NCBI RefSeq assembly: GCF_001280845.1
Contig: NZ_LGHP01000001.1
Coordinates: forward strand, 4,619,132 to 4,683,131
Source of the DNA: Bacillus sp. FJAT-28004
Lineage (GTDB): Bacteria > Bacillota > Bacilli > Paenibacillales > Paenibacillaceae
Reading direction: 5' to 3'
Length of the DNA: 64,000 nt
In this document: positions 25,248-34,724 of the stretch, in pieces
Layout of the letters: every line of letters starts with the position of its first letter
Numbering within the stretch: position 1 is the first letter of the stretch
Made by a program: the position numbers and the translations under genes
The notes under the pieces: generated by a model
Seen by the model: only the letters and a program-made list of their open reading frames with translations
What the model was told of the DNA's origin: nothing
Databases searched by the model: none

Positions 25248-28063
25248 ACAGTAAAATAGCGAAGTTTTTAGTGGTAGCCATAGGGTTTTGTTTGTTGGTA
25301 GTGATCTGGCCGCACGCAGCTTTGGCGAGCAAGGATAGTAGTTTAATGAAGCTGCAAAGTTACCGCGCATATCTTGAACAAAATAGTGATAAGGCTGCCG
25401 GGAGTGCAGAAATTACGATCAAGGCAGATTCGTATACGAAGGCCGAAGGGGATTTGGAAATCTTTGATGATTATGAAGGGATGAAAGGCAAATCTGTTCT
25501 AAACGGCGAAAGCGGAAAGATCGAATGGGAAATTAACGTCCCAGAAAGCGGTATGTATAATATCGAAGTGCTTTACTATCCCATAGCTGGAAAAGGCAAT
25601 TCAATTGAAAGAATGATATCGATTGATGGCGAAGTTCCGTATAACGAAGCGAAATACATAAATTTATCTCGGGTTTGGAAGGACATGAATGAAATCAGTC
25701 AGGACCGTAAAGGAAATGACATTAGACCGAAACAAACGGAAGCGCCTAGATGGAGAACGGTGCTTTTACATGATTTACTTGGTTATTATAATGATCCATT
25801 AATGTTTTATTTGGAAAAAGGTCAGCATACCATTGGATTCGAATCGGTGAGGGAATCGGTGGTTTTAAATACGGTTCGTATTTATAAAGCGGAGAAACTC
25901 CCAACGTACGAAGAGGTAAAAGCAGGATATGAAGCGCAAGGCTATAAGGAAGCGGATGCGAAGACCATTAAGGTTCAATCGCAAAACAGTTATGAAAAGT
26001 CCGATAATACCTTATATCCCGTATCGGATCGATCATCATCTATTACCGAACCGCAGGATCCATCCAAGCTTCGCTTAAACAGTATTGGCGGCGACAAATG
26101 GAAGATGCCTGGTCAATGGATTAGCTACCGATTCACGGTAGAGGAAGCTGGTTTATACAAGATAGCGACAAGGTTTAAGCAAAATAAATTAGCTGGGATG
26201 TATGTTAACCGTAAAATTTTGCTGGATGGCGTTGTCCCCTTTGAAGAAGCCAAAGCTGTGAAGTTCAAGTTCGGGAACAATTGGCAGGTGCAAGCGTTAG
26301 GGGATGGCAAAAAGGCATTTTCTTTTTACCTTGAACCGGGCGAGCATGAACTGACGATGGAGGTCACCCTAGGAGATTTGGCAAATGTGCTTAACAGGGT
26401 GGATGACAGTTTATTTCAGCTGAATGCCGTATACCGGCAAATTCTTATGATAACAGGCGCTGAGCCGGATTTATATCGTGATTACGGGTTTAAGAAACTA
26501 ATTCCTGAAGCCATAGAGGCTATGAAGGAACATGCCGCAATACTTAGGCAGGTATCCGCTGATATGGAGCTCTTGGTCGGACAAAAAGGCGAGAATATGG
26601 TGCTGCTCGATAAAGTAGCCTTTCAACTGGAGCAAATGGTTAAAGATCCAGAAGCCAATATTGCCAAAACATTTACACCCTTTAAGGAAAATGTAGGCGC
26701 GCTTGGAACATGGATTTTGACGGTGAGCGAACAACCTTTAACGATGGATTACTTTAGCGTTATGCCTGTATCGGTGAAGCTTCCGAAGGCAGAAGCCTCC
26801 TTTTTCAAAAAATTAGCTTTCGAAATGAAGTCATTCACGATGTCCTTCTTTGTGGATTACAACGCATTGAATTCAGAAGAGGATGTGGATGGGAAGCCGT
26901 TGGAAGTATGGCTGACGTCTGGTCGAGATCAATCGCAAATCATCAGGGAGATGATAAACGATACGTTTACACCGGAATCGGGCATTAACGTGAAGCTTAA
27001 GCTAGTACCGGAAGGTACGCTTCTGCCGTCAGTTCTGGCAGGAACCGGCCCCGATGTAGCGATGGGAAATCTAGCAGCTGACCCGATCCAATATGCACTC
27101 AGAAATGCAGTCGAGAACATTGAAGGTATGCCGAACTATGATGAGATTGTCTCTAGATTTCATCCTAGCGCATTAGTGCCCTTTGAGTTAGATAGTAAAG
27201 TATACGCTTTGCCAGAAACGCAATCATTCCCAATGATGTTTTACCGCAAAGATATTTTGTTTGATATGGGGCTTGAGGCTCCTGAGACATGGGATGAATT
27301 TTACAAATTGATCCCGGAAATTCAGAAACAAAATATGCAAATCGGTTTTCCTGCGGATATTACGGGATTACAAATCTTTTTGTATCAAAAAAATGGGGAG
27401 CTTTACAACAAGGAGCGAAGCCGTTCAACGCTCGAAGATGATTTAACGATCGAAGCTTTCCAGAAGCAGACGGAATTGTTTACGACCTACAAGTTTCCTA
27501 GGGATTACGATTTCAGTAACCGCTTTCGTACAGGCGAAATGCCAATAGGCATCGCAGATTATACGACTTATAACCAGTTGATCGCGTTTGCTCCTGAAAT
27601 AAAAGGATTGTGGGAGTTTGCTCCGCTTCCGGGAACGGTCATGGAAGATGGACGATTAAATCGTGCGACACCTTCTACGGGTACAGCGATCATGATGCTT
27701 AAAGGCGCCCAGAAAAAGGATGATGCATGGCGCTTTATGGAGTGGTGGACAAGTGCCGAGACGCAGTCCAGATTCGGAATGGAAATGGAAGCTATTCTCG
27801 GAAAGGCAGCCAAACAAGCGACAGCAAACATGGAAGCCCTTGATAACATGCCATGGACAAAAAACGAGTATGACAATTTGATGATGCAGTGGTCTTATTC
27901 TACAGGTACACCGGAGGTGCCAGGAGGTTACTATGTGACCCGGAGTATTGGATTCGCCGCCGCGACGGCTTATAACAATGGGGATCCTGAGTCGCTTCTG
28001 GATTATGTGAAAGAAACGAATACTGAAATAACGCGAAAGAGGCGGGAGTTCAAATTGGAATGA
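25244..28063 (+). CDS. Modular solute-binding protein with two carbohydrate-binding-like domains
   Basis: A 939-residue secreted protein, about twice the usual binding-protein length. After a signal peptide (1-29, VIWPHAALA) come two related beta-sandwich-like modules: about 50-215 (SGMYNIEVLYYP, SIDGEVPYNEAK) and about 245-400 (AGLYKIATRF, LLDGVVPFEEAK). Both share the G-Y-I ... DG-VP--EAK pattern, so they look like an internal duplication of a CBM35/CBM6-like fold. A helical linker follows, then from about residue 555 a family 1 solute-binding domain (LEVWLTSGRDQSQ, GTGPDVAMG, ALPETQSFPMMFYRKD, RFMEWWTSAETQ). No lipobox Cys is present, so anchoring may use the N-terminal helix. It precedes a permease pair. 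Confidence 0.82.
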   Translation: MNSKIAKFLVVAIGFCLLVVIWPHAALASKDSSLMKLQSYRAYLEQNSDKAAGSAEITIKADSYTKAEGDLEIFDDYEGMKGKSVLNGESGKIEWEINVPESGMYNIEVLYYPIAGKGNSIERMISIDGEVPYNEAKYINLSRVWKDMNEISQDRKGNDIRPKQTEAPRWRTVLLHDLLGYYNDPLMFYLEKGQHTIGFESVRESVVLNTVRIYKAEKLPTYEEVKAGYEAQGYKEADAKTIKVQSQNSYEKSDNTLYPVSDRSSSITEPQDPSKLRLNSIGGDKWKMPGQWISYRFTVEEAGLYKIATRFKQNKLAGMYVNRKILLDGVVPFEEAKAVKFKFGNNWQVQALGDGKKAFSFYLEPGEHELTMEVTLGDLANVLNRVDDSLFQLNAVYRQILMITGAEPDLYRDYGFKKLIPEAIEAMKEHAAILRQVSADMELLVGQKGENMVLLDKVAFQLEQMVKDPEANIAKTFTPFKENVGALGTWILTVSEQPLTMDYFSVMPVSVKLPKAEASFFKKLAFEMKSFTMSFFVDYNALNSEEDVDGKPLEVWLTSGRDQSQIIREMINDTFTPESGINVKLKLVPEGTLLPSVLAGTGPDVAMGNLAADPIQYALRNAVENIEGMPNYDEIVSRFHPSALVPFELDSKVYALPETQSFPMMFYRKDILFDMGLEAPETWDEFYKLIPEIQKQNMQIGFPADITGLQIFLYQKNGELYNKERSRSTLEDDLTIEAFQKQTELFTTYKFPRDYDFSNRFRTGEMPIGIADYTTYNQLIAFAPEIKGLWEFAPLPGTVMEDGRLNRATPSTGTAIMMLKGAQKKDDAWRFMEWWTSAETQSRFGMEMEAILGKAAKQATANMEALDNMPWTKNEYDNLMMQWSYSTGTPEVPGGYYVTRSIGFAAATAYNNGDPESLLDYVKETNTEITRKRREFKLE

Positions 28064-28103
28064 TTATGCCTTGCGACTTTACTGATTCAGGAGGACCCCA
28101 TTC

Positions 28104-29066
28104 ATGAATAGAGATTTGGTGATAGCAGGAACGGTTGATCCCAAGAGGCGAGGCAGCAATATCGGGCGAAGATTAGAGGAGTTCTGGAAGTCGATTAAAA
28201 AGAACAAGGTCTCCTACCTTTTTGCTGCTCCGTATATGATTTTGTTTTTTGCCTTTACAGCGCTACCCGTTATTATTTCATTATTTTTAGGTTTTTTCTC
28301 TTTTAACCTGTTGGAAGCGCCTATATTTGTAGGCATGGATAATTATATAAGGTTGTTTCTAGGTGATGATATTTTTATAAAAGCAATCGGGAATACGTTC
28401 CTGCTCGCTGTCATGGTAGGGCCTATCGGCTATATCATGTGTCTAGTGTTCGCCTGGCTTATTAATGAGCTGCCGAAGTCACTGAGAACGATCTTAACCT
28501 TGATCTTTTACGCGCCATCCATATCGGGAAACATCTATTTAGTATGGGGCATCTTCTTTAACAAGGATGCTTATGGATATGCGAATGCCATTCTAATGCG
28601 CTATAACATCATTTCTACACCAATTCTCTGGTTCGAGAATCCGAAATATATGATGACGCTCGTGGTCGTCGTAGCATTATGGACCAGCGTTGGTACCAGC
28701 TTCCTATCTTTTATCGCCGGATTGCAGGGAATTGACAGAACACTGTATGAGGCAGCGGCTATGGATGGCGTTAGAAATCGTTGGCAGGAACTATGGTATG
28801 TAACCTTGCCGTCGATGAAGCCGCAGCTTATGTTCGGTGCCGTCATGAGTATTACCGGAGCATTCGGTACCGGTGCGATTGTTACCGCTTTGTGCGGCAT
28901 GCCGAGTAACAGTTATGCAGCGCATACCATCGTTAACCACTTAGAGGATTACGGTGCGATTCGTTATGAGATGGGCTATGCCTCCGCTATAGCTACTATA
29001 TTGTTTATCATCATGATAGGGGCGAATAAGATTGTTCAAATGCTTCTGGCAAAGGTAGGTGAATGA
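28104..29066 (+). CDS. Sugar ABC permease, UgpA/LplB type (first pair)
   Basis: A 320-residue permease with six membrane helices, the first at about 38-60 (YLFAAPYMILFFAFTALPVI), and the EAA loop YEAAAMDGVRNRWQELWYVTLP. It acts in the cytoplasmic membrane with the next gene product. GGAGG precedes the ATG at 28104. The following gene starts before its stop, so they are translationally coupled. The adjacent modular binding protein is the natural partner. No ATPase gene is in the locus. Confidence 0.92.
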   Translation: MNRDLVIAGTVDPKRRGSNIGRRLEEFWKSIKKNKVSYLFAAPYMILFFAFTALPVIISLFLGFFSFNLLEAPIFVGMDNYIRLFLGDDIFIKAIGNTFLLAVMVGPIGYIMCLVFAWLINELPKSLRTILTLIFYAPSISGNIYLVWGIFFNKDAYGYANAILMRYNIISTPILWFENPKYMMTLVVVVALWTSVGTSFLSFIAGLQGIDRTLYEAAAMDGVRNRWQELWYVTLPSMKPQLMFGAVMSITGAFGTGAIVTALCGMPSNSYAAHTIVNHLEDYGAIRYEMGYASAIATILFIIMIGANKIVQMLLAKVGE

Positions 29067-29940
29067 GTTGATTCAAATCAAGCTTCATAGAAGTAAGAGC
29101 GGCATTAAGCGTTCTATTTTTGCAGATTTCGGTATTTACTTGTTCTTACTATTGTTTGGCATTTTTATGATGCTGCCTTTGGTCTATGCGATTTCCAACT
29201 CGATCAAACCACTGGAGGAAATTTGGTTTTTTCCTCCTCGGTTTTTAGTTAACAACCCTACATTAGAGAACTTCAGAGATTTAATGGCAGTAATGAGCGA
29301 CTCGTGGGTACCTTTCAGCAGGTATATATTTAATACCGTATTTATAACGGCAGTGGGTACGGCAGGCCATGTGGTGATCGCTTCCCTCTGTGCCTATGTT
29401 CTATCCAAGCATAAGTTCCCAGGTAAAGGAATTATGTTCAGCACGGTTGTTCTCTCGCTTATGTTTAGCGGTGTTGTGACTCAAATACCGAACTTTATCA
29501 TCATCTCTTCCTTAGGATGGATTGATTCGTACAAGGCGATTATTGTTCCAGCCTTTGCATCCTCGCTAGGACTCTATTTAATGAAACAATTTATGGATCA
29601 AATGATTCCAGATGCGATTCTAGAGTCGGCTCGTATTGATGGGTCCAGCGAATGGAAGATTTTCTGGACCATCGTCATGCCGATGGTCAAACCTGCTTGG
29701 CTGACTCTCATCATTTTTTCAATGCAAGGTCTATGGGGAATTGGGGCGAACCACTTTATCCAAAGCGAGGAACTAAAAACGTTGAACTACGCTTTGTCCC
29801 AAATTCTTGCTGGCGGTATTGCCCGTACAGGTACGGGATCGGCTGCGGCGGTGCTAATGATGATTGTGCCTATCATCGTATTTATCATTTCACAGTCGAA
29901 GATAATAGAGACCATGTCTGCATCAGGCATGAAAGAATAG
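29059..29940 (+). CDS. Sugar ABC permease, UgpE/AraQ type (first pair)
   Basis: A 293-residue permease with six membrane helices and an EAA loop LESARIDGSSEWKIFWTIVMP. It completes the channel with the preceding gene. The start is GTG at 29059 (overlapping the upstream gene by eight bases) or TTG at 29068; the AAAGGTAGG sequence at 29052-29060 suits the TTG better, so the exact start is uncertain. It is followed within 21 bases by the NHL/Yip1 gene, keeping one transcript. Confidence 0.9.
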   Translation: MNELIQIKLHRSKSGIKRSIFADFGIYLFLLLFGIFMMLPLVYAISNSIKPLEEIWFFPPRFLVNNPTLENFRDLMAVMSDSWVPFSRYIFNTVFITAVGTAGHVVIASLCAYVLSKHKFPGKGIMFSTVVLSLMFSGVVTQIPNFIIISSLGWIDSYKAIIVPAFASSLGLYLMKQFMDQMIPDAILESARIDGSSEWKIFWTIVMPMVKPAWLTLIIFSMQGLWGIGANHFIQSEELKTLNYALSQILAGGIARTGTGSAAAVLMMIVPIIVFIISQSKIIETMSASGMKE

Positions 29941-29961
29941 GCATGGAAGGGGAAGAATGCG

Positions 29962-32085
29962 GTGGTTAGAAAAGAGTGGATCTTGTTTTTTGCCGCACTA
30001 TTATTGTTGTGCAGCAATGGTATTGAATCAGCTTCCGCCATGGTTCCATATAAAACCTATTTTTATGATTATGATGGGGAGTATCTCGTTTCTCCTGACG
30101 CCTATGTGCCTGACCAGGTGCTAAGCGCCAAGGATATGGGAATCGAGAACGCGGGGCTGAATCAACCGATGGATTTATTTGTTGACGATAATAACTCAGT
30201 TTATATATCGGATACAGGATCAAACCGGATATTAATTTTGGATGAACAATATCGGATGAAACGCGAAATCAAGGAATTTGTCCATGAAGATGGCTCGAAG
30301 GATCAGTTCAATACTCCAATGGGCATATTCGTCTCGGAGGAAGGGCTGCTATACGTTGCTGACTCCAAAAACGCTAGAATTGTAGTGCTTCATCAGGATG
30401 GAAGCTTGGAGAAAATATTGAACGCTCCGGACTCTGATGTGTTCCCAGCCGGCTTTATCTACGAGCCGTCCGCGCTTGGTGTGGATCCGTCGGGTCTCGT
30501 CTATGTCATTTCGAAGAGTACGAACATGGGTGTCATTTCGCTCAATGCCGATGGCGGATTTGAAGGTTTTGTAGGGGCTGAGAAGGTCGTGCCCAAGGTG
30601 TCGGATTTATTCTGGAAGCTGGTAACAACGGATGCACAAAAGAGTCGGACGGCCAAAAGCGTGCCGACGGAGTATAACAATATTACGATCGATGAGCTGG
30701 GTTTTGCCTATGTCACTAGCAGCGCGATTCATGCAAGAAACCAGTATAGCGCGCTCGTAAACAGAGATAAATCCAGCAAGTATGCACCGATTAAACGACT
30801 CAATAATACAGGTATTGATGTTTTGAAACGAAATGGAGCATTTCCTCCAGCAGGGGATATTCAAACAACGGATAAAGTGTCGCGCTTTATCGATGTCGCT
30901 TTAGCAGAGGACGGGTCATACAGTACGCTCGATTCTTCACAAAATAAAATATTTACCTATGATGATAATGGTAATTTGCTTTATGTATTTGGAGGTTACG
31001 GCAGTCAGGATGGGGTTTTCCAAAGTGCTTCTGCACTCGCTTACCAAAATGATAATTTGCTCGTGCTAGACAAGGATTCAAGTAAGCTGTCCATCTTCAA
31101 ACGAACGGAATATGGCGATAACATCGCAGCGGCGATTCACCACAGAAAGAATCGCCATTACGATGAATCGATCGCTGCATGGCAAAAAGTTTTGAAGATG
31201 AATCCAACGTTTGAGATGGCGTATTCCGGCGTTGCGCAGTCTAATATGCGCAAAGAAGAATACAAGGAAGCGATGCATAATTACAAGCTGGCAAACGATT
31301 GGGATCAGTATTTCAAAGCATTTGCAGAATATCGGAAGGAACTGGTAAGTAAGTTTATTCTTCTCATTCCAATAGCAGCGGTAGCCATCCTATGGCTGTT
31401 GTACAGATTTTTCAAATATGTAAAGAAGGTCAATGCTTCAGGCTGGGAAAAGAAAGGCAAGAGAACGCTGTGGGAAGAGCTATTGTATTCTTTCCATGTA
31501 ATGTTCCATCCTTTTGACGGGTTCTGGGATTTGAAGCATGAGAAACGAGGCAGTGTTCGTGCTGCTGTCATCATCGTTGCAGCTGTTATGGCAGTAGATA
31601 TCTTTAAGCAGCTGGCGGGCGGCTATATTTTGTACCCTTCCGACTGGCGGGCAATTGAGCTTTACGATACGCTGCTTGGCATTCTCATTCCTTTTGGACT
31701 ATGGTGCTGTGCAAACTGGGGACTTACTACGTTGATGGATGGGGAAGGCAGCCTAAAAGATATTTTTATCGCATCTGCTTACTCGCTCGTACCAATGGTT
31801 TTGATTTCAATTCCGGTCACGATATTCAGTAACGTAGTGGTGCTCGAAGAGCAGCAGTTTATTACCTTCCTTACAACGCTAGCATTAGGTTGGGCTCTGG
31901 GGCTCATATTTATAGGCGTATTAGTAACCAATGATTACAGTCCCTTCAAGAATCTATATACCTCTGCTATTTCTATAGTAGGAATGGGATTCATTGCTTT
32001 TCTTACCGTGCTGTTCATTAATATCTTGCAAAATATGAATAGCTTTTTTACAACGATCATTAATGAAATTTCCTTTCGTTTGTAG
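29962..32085 (+). CDS. NHL-propeller / TPR / Yip1-domain membrane protein
   Basis: A 707-residue protein with an unusual order of parts. Residues 1-27 are a signal or membrane segment. About 60-390 contain NHL-type propeller blades (NQPMDLFVDDNNSVYISDTG, TPMGIFVSEEGLLYVADSKNARI), placing them outside the cell. About 395-460 hold TPR-like helices (YDESIAAWQKVLKMNPTFEMAY). A helix at about 468-488 (FILLIPIAAVAILWLLYRFF) crosses the membrane, and about 510-700 form a five-helix Yip1-like domain (FHPFDGFWDLKHEKRG). Its role is unknown; placement between two permease pairs suggests a structural or sensory partner of the importer. The GTG at 29962 follows GGAAGGGGAAG. Confidence 0.75.
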   Translation: MVRKEWILFFAALLLLCSNGIESASAMVPYKTYFYDYDGEYLVSPDAYVPDQVLSAKDMGIENAGLNQPMDLFVDDNNSVYISDTGSNRILILDEQYRMKREIKEFVHEDGSKDQFNTPMGIFVSEEGLLYVADSKNARIVVLHQDGSLEKILNAPDSDVFPAGFIYEPSALGVDPSGLVYVISKSTNMGVISLNADGGFEGFVGAEKVVPKVSDLFWKLVTTDAQKSRTAKSVPTEYNNITIDELGFAYVTSSAIHARNQYSALVNRDKSSKYAPIKRLNNTGIDVLKRNGAFPPAGDIQTTDKVSRFIDVALAEDGSYSTLDSSQNKIFTYDDNGNLLYVFGGYGSQDGVFQSASALAYQNDNLLVLDKDSSKLSIFKRTEYGDNIAAAIHHRKNRHYDESIAAWQKVLKMNPTFEMAYSGVAQSNMRKEEYKEAMHNYKLANDWDQYFKAFAEYRKELVSKFILLIPIAAVAILWLLYRFFKYVKKVNASGWEKKGKRTLWEELLYSFHVMFHPFDGFWDLKHEKRGSVRAAVIIVAAVMAVDIFKQLAGGYILYPSDWRAIELYDTLLGILIPFGLWCCANWGLTTLMDGEGSLKDIFIASAYSLVPMVLISIPVTIFSNVVVLEEQQFITFLTTLALGWALGLIFIGVLVTNDYSPFKNLYTSAISIVGMGFIAFLTVLFINILQNMNSFFTTIINEISFRL

Positions 32086-32114
32086 AACAAGATGTTGGAT
32101 AGGAGGTCAGCTAT

Positions 32115-34700
32115 ATGAATGCCAAGGGGATTGTCTCTAGGCTATTGGTCTTAGTGGTTGCCCTTACGCTATGGGTGCCGACAAATGGGATACCAGCGGA
32201 AGCGGTTGAAGCAACAAAAACAGCAGAAGCCAGCCCGCCGAAGATGCAGAAAACGGTAAAGGATGGCGGTTTGGTTCCTGCTGCAGAGAATGATCGACTC
32301 CTGCTGTACTTCGATAATCTCTCAGGAGGAGTGGTTGTTGAAGATAAATCTACAGGCAGCAAATTTTATTCGAACCCTCCAGGTGCTTTGGAGGACGCGA
32401 AAGCCAGTGATGCGATGAAGCAGGAGCTGATGTCGCAGGTCAAGCTTGTCTACAATATCAAGGGCAAGGAAGGCGACTTGGAGATGGATAGCTATACCCA
32501 GGCGATGAAGCTTGATCAAGTGAGCTGGGGGAAGCTTGAAAATGGATTGCGAGTAGACATGGTCATAGGCCGCGAGGAGCAACGGATGCTGCTGCCTCGT
32601 CAAATTACGAAGTCGAGCTTTGAGCGGAACGTGCTTGACCATATCGAAGCGGAACGGGATAAGAAGAAGCTGTTAGCCTACTATATCCTCTATGGTCGTA
32701 CGGATGTGGAAGGAAGCAAGGGAAAAGAGCTTCTTAGTAAATATCCTGTTTTGGAGAATGAAGATATTTATATATTGAAAAGCTCCGTAAAGGAGCGCGA
32801 TAAACGGGTATTAGAAAAATATGTTCAAGACGCAGGCTACACCTACGAGAAGCAAGAGGAGGACTACTTGGAGGTTGGATACAACGGAGATGATTCCGTA
32901 TTTCCTTATTTTAAGATGAGTCTTGATTATGTGCTGGAGGATCAAGGACTAAAGGTCACTCTTTATAATAAGGACATTGAATACGATAAATCACGGTTCA
33001 ACCTTGTTAAGCTTTCTGTACTGAATTATTTCGGTGCCGGGCAAACCGGTGAGGAGGGCTACTTATTCCTTCCTGACGGTTCGGGAACGCTCATCAATTT
33101 TAATAATGATGCCAGCAAAAACACATTATTAACGACTGGTAAAATATACGGTCCTGATCATGCATTAACCCAATCGCCAAGAGGCAGCTACAAACAAGAG
33201 TTTCGAACGCCTGTGTTTGGGATCAAGAAGGATGGAGCTGCATTGTTCTCTGTTATTGAAGAGGGAGATGCAGTAGCGGAAATTAATGGGGTCATGGGGA
33301 ATATCAATCATTCCTGGAATACGGCTTATGCCAACTTTACGATCCGAAACAAAGACAGCTTCATTGCCAAAGACGCTTTCGAGCAGGCTCCTTGGATTAT
33401 TTATGAGAAAAACGCCTACAGCGGCAACATCGTCATGAAATACTTCTTCCTTACGGGCGATGATGCGAATTATGTGGGAATGGCAAAGGCATATCAACAG
33501 CATCTCATTGATAAAGGAATTTTGGAGAAGGTTAGCGCGAATGAAAATATACCGTTCTACTTAGATACGATGGGTTCTGTCGACAAAATGGTCAGAAAAC
33601 TAGGGATTCCTGTTCTCAGCCAAGTTGCCGTTACGTCCTTTGATCAGGCGGGCTTGATGCTGGATGAGCTCTCGCAAAGCGGTATCGAAAATATTAAGCT
33701 TCGTTACACCGGCTGGTATAACGGGGGCATGAATTATACCGCGCCTACAAAAATGAAGGTAGAGTCTGTACTCGGCGGTGCGAAGGGTCTTCGCAAGCTT
33801 TCGGATAAAGCAGAGAAGATGGGAGCCCAAGTTATCCCGAATGTAGATATGGTATACGTTTCTTCTAATAAAGCGTTTGATGGATTTAAGCCTCAGAAGG
33901 ATAGCATTCGTTCCTTGTTTCAGAAAACAAGCTACAAAGGTCTATTTAATGTAGCTACGCTGGAGTATGAGAGCAGTGTGTGGGGAATTAATCCTGAGAA
34001 GATTACAGGATACTACAACAAGTTTGCGAAGGATTATGACTCGCTTGGTATTAATGCTTTATCCTTATCGACCATGGGAGAGAGTTTGAATTCCAACTTT
34101 AAGAACCGTGATCAAATTAATCGCCAAGACTCTAGAACGATAACAGCAGATGTTATGGCGAAAGCGAAAGAACAATATGAAGATATTATTACAGACAAAG
34201 GCAATGCGTACACCTTTCCTTATGTTAATCATATTTTGAACTTGTCAGATCAAGACAGCTCCTTCTCTATATCAGACCATCAGGTACCTTTTATACAGAT
34301 TGCGCTGCATGGCTATATTGGGTATGCGAGTGAAGCTTTGAATTTGTCAGGTGATCTGCGTCCGGCAATTCTGAGGACTCTGGAATACGGCAGCGGCGTA
34401 TATTTCAAGCTGAATTATGGTGATAACAGCCTGCTGAAGGATGCTTACTTATTCGATGATTTGTACGCTTCTCAGTATGAAGATTGGAAGGAAAGCGCGG
34501 CTAACATCTATGCAGAAATAAACGGGGTGCTGAAGAGTGTTCAGGATCAGGCCATCGTTAACCATCAGCAGCTTGCAGAGGATGTATACAAAACTACTTA
34601 TGAAAACGGTATGGCCATTATTGTTAATTACAGCGATAAAGGGATTCAGGTTGAGGGAACCGCAGTTGACGGATTAGGTTACGCGGTCATTAATCCTTAA
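32115..34700 (+). CDS. Secreted DUF5696-like protein, candidate carbohydrate-active enzyme
   Basis: An 861-residue exported protein with a signal peptide (about 1-28, LLVLVVALTLWVP). I associate it from memory with the uncharacterised DUF5696 family. The first 500 residues look beta-rich (LFLPDGSGTLINFNND, FRTPVFGIKKDGAALFSVIEEGDA), like a galactose-mutarotase-type sandwich. About 505-760 read as a possible alpha/beta barrel with strand-end segments IENIKLRYTGWYNGGMNY, GAQVIPNVDMVYVS and GINALSLSTMGESLNSN. Acidic residues at those strand ends could be catalytic. The context of GH125, GH76 and importers suggests an extracellular glycan-processing role. No activity can be assigned from sequence alone. 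AGGAGG precedes the ATG. Confidence 0.65.
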   Translation: MNAKGIVSRLLVLVVALTLWVPTNGIPAEAVEATKTAEASPPKMQKTVKDGGLVPAAENDRLLLYFDNLSGGVVVEDKSTGSKFYSNPPGALEDAKASDAMKQELMSQVKLVYNIKGKEGDLEMDSYTQAMKLDQVSWGKLENGLRVDMVIGREEQRMLLPRQITKSSFERNVLDHIEAERDKKKLLAYYILYGRTDVEGSKGKELLSKYPVLENEDIYILKSSVKERDKRVLEKYVQDAGYTYEKQEEDYLEVGYNGDDSVFPYFKMSLDYVLEDQGLKVTLYNKDIEYDKSRFNLVKLSVLNYFGAGQTGEEGYLFLPDGSGTLINFNNDASKNTLLTTGKIYGPDHALTQSPRGSYKQEFRTPVFGIKKDGAALFSVIEEGDAVAEINGVMGNINHSWNTAYANFTIRNKDSFIAKDAFEQAPWIIYEKNAYSGNIVMKYFFLTGDDANYVGMAKAYQQHLIDKGILEKVSANENIPFYLDTMGSVDKMVRKLGIPVLSQVAVTSFDQAGLMLDELSQSGIENIKLRYTGWYNGGMNYTAPTKMKVESVLGGAKGLRKLSDKAEKMGAQVIPNVDMVYVSSNKAFDGFKPQKDSIRSLFQKTSYKGLFNVATLEYESSVWGINPEKITGYYNKFAKDYDSLGINALSLSTMGESLNSNFKNRDQINRQDSRTITADVMAKAKEQYEDIITDKGNAYTFPYVNHILNLSDQDSSFSISDHQVPFIQIALHGYIGYASEALNLSGDLRPAILRTLEYGSGVYFKLNYGDNSLLKDAYLFDDLYASQYEDWKESAANIYAEINGVLKSVQDQAIVNHQQLAEDVYKTTYENGMAIIVNYSDKGIQVEGTAVDGLGYAVINP

Positions 34701-34724
34701 ACCAAGCGAGGAGGAGCACCGGCA

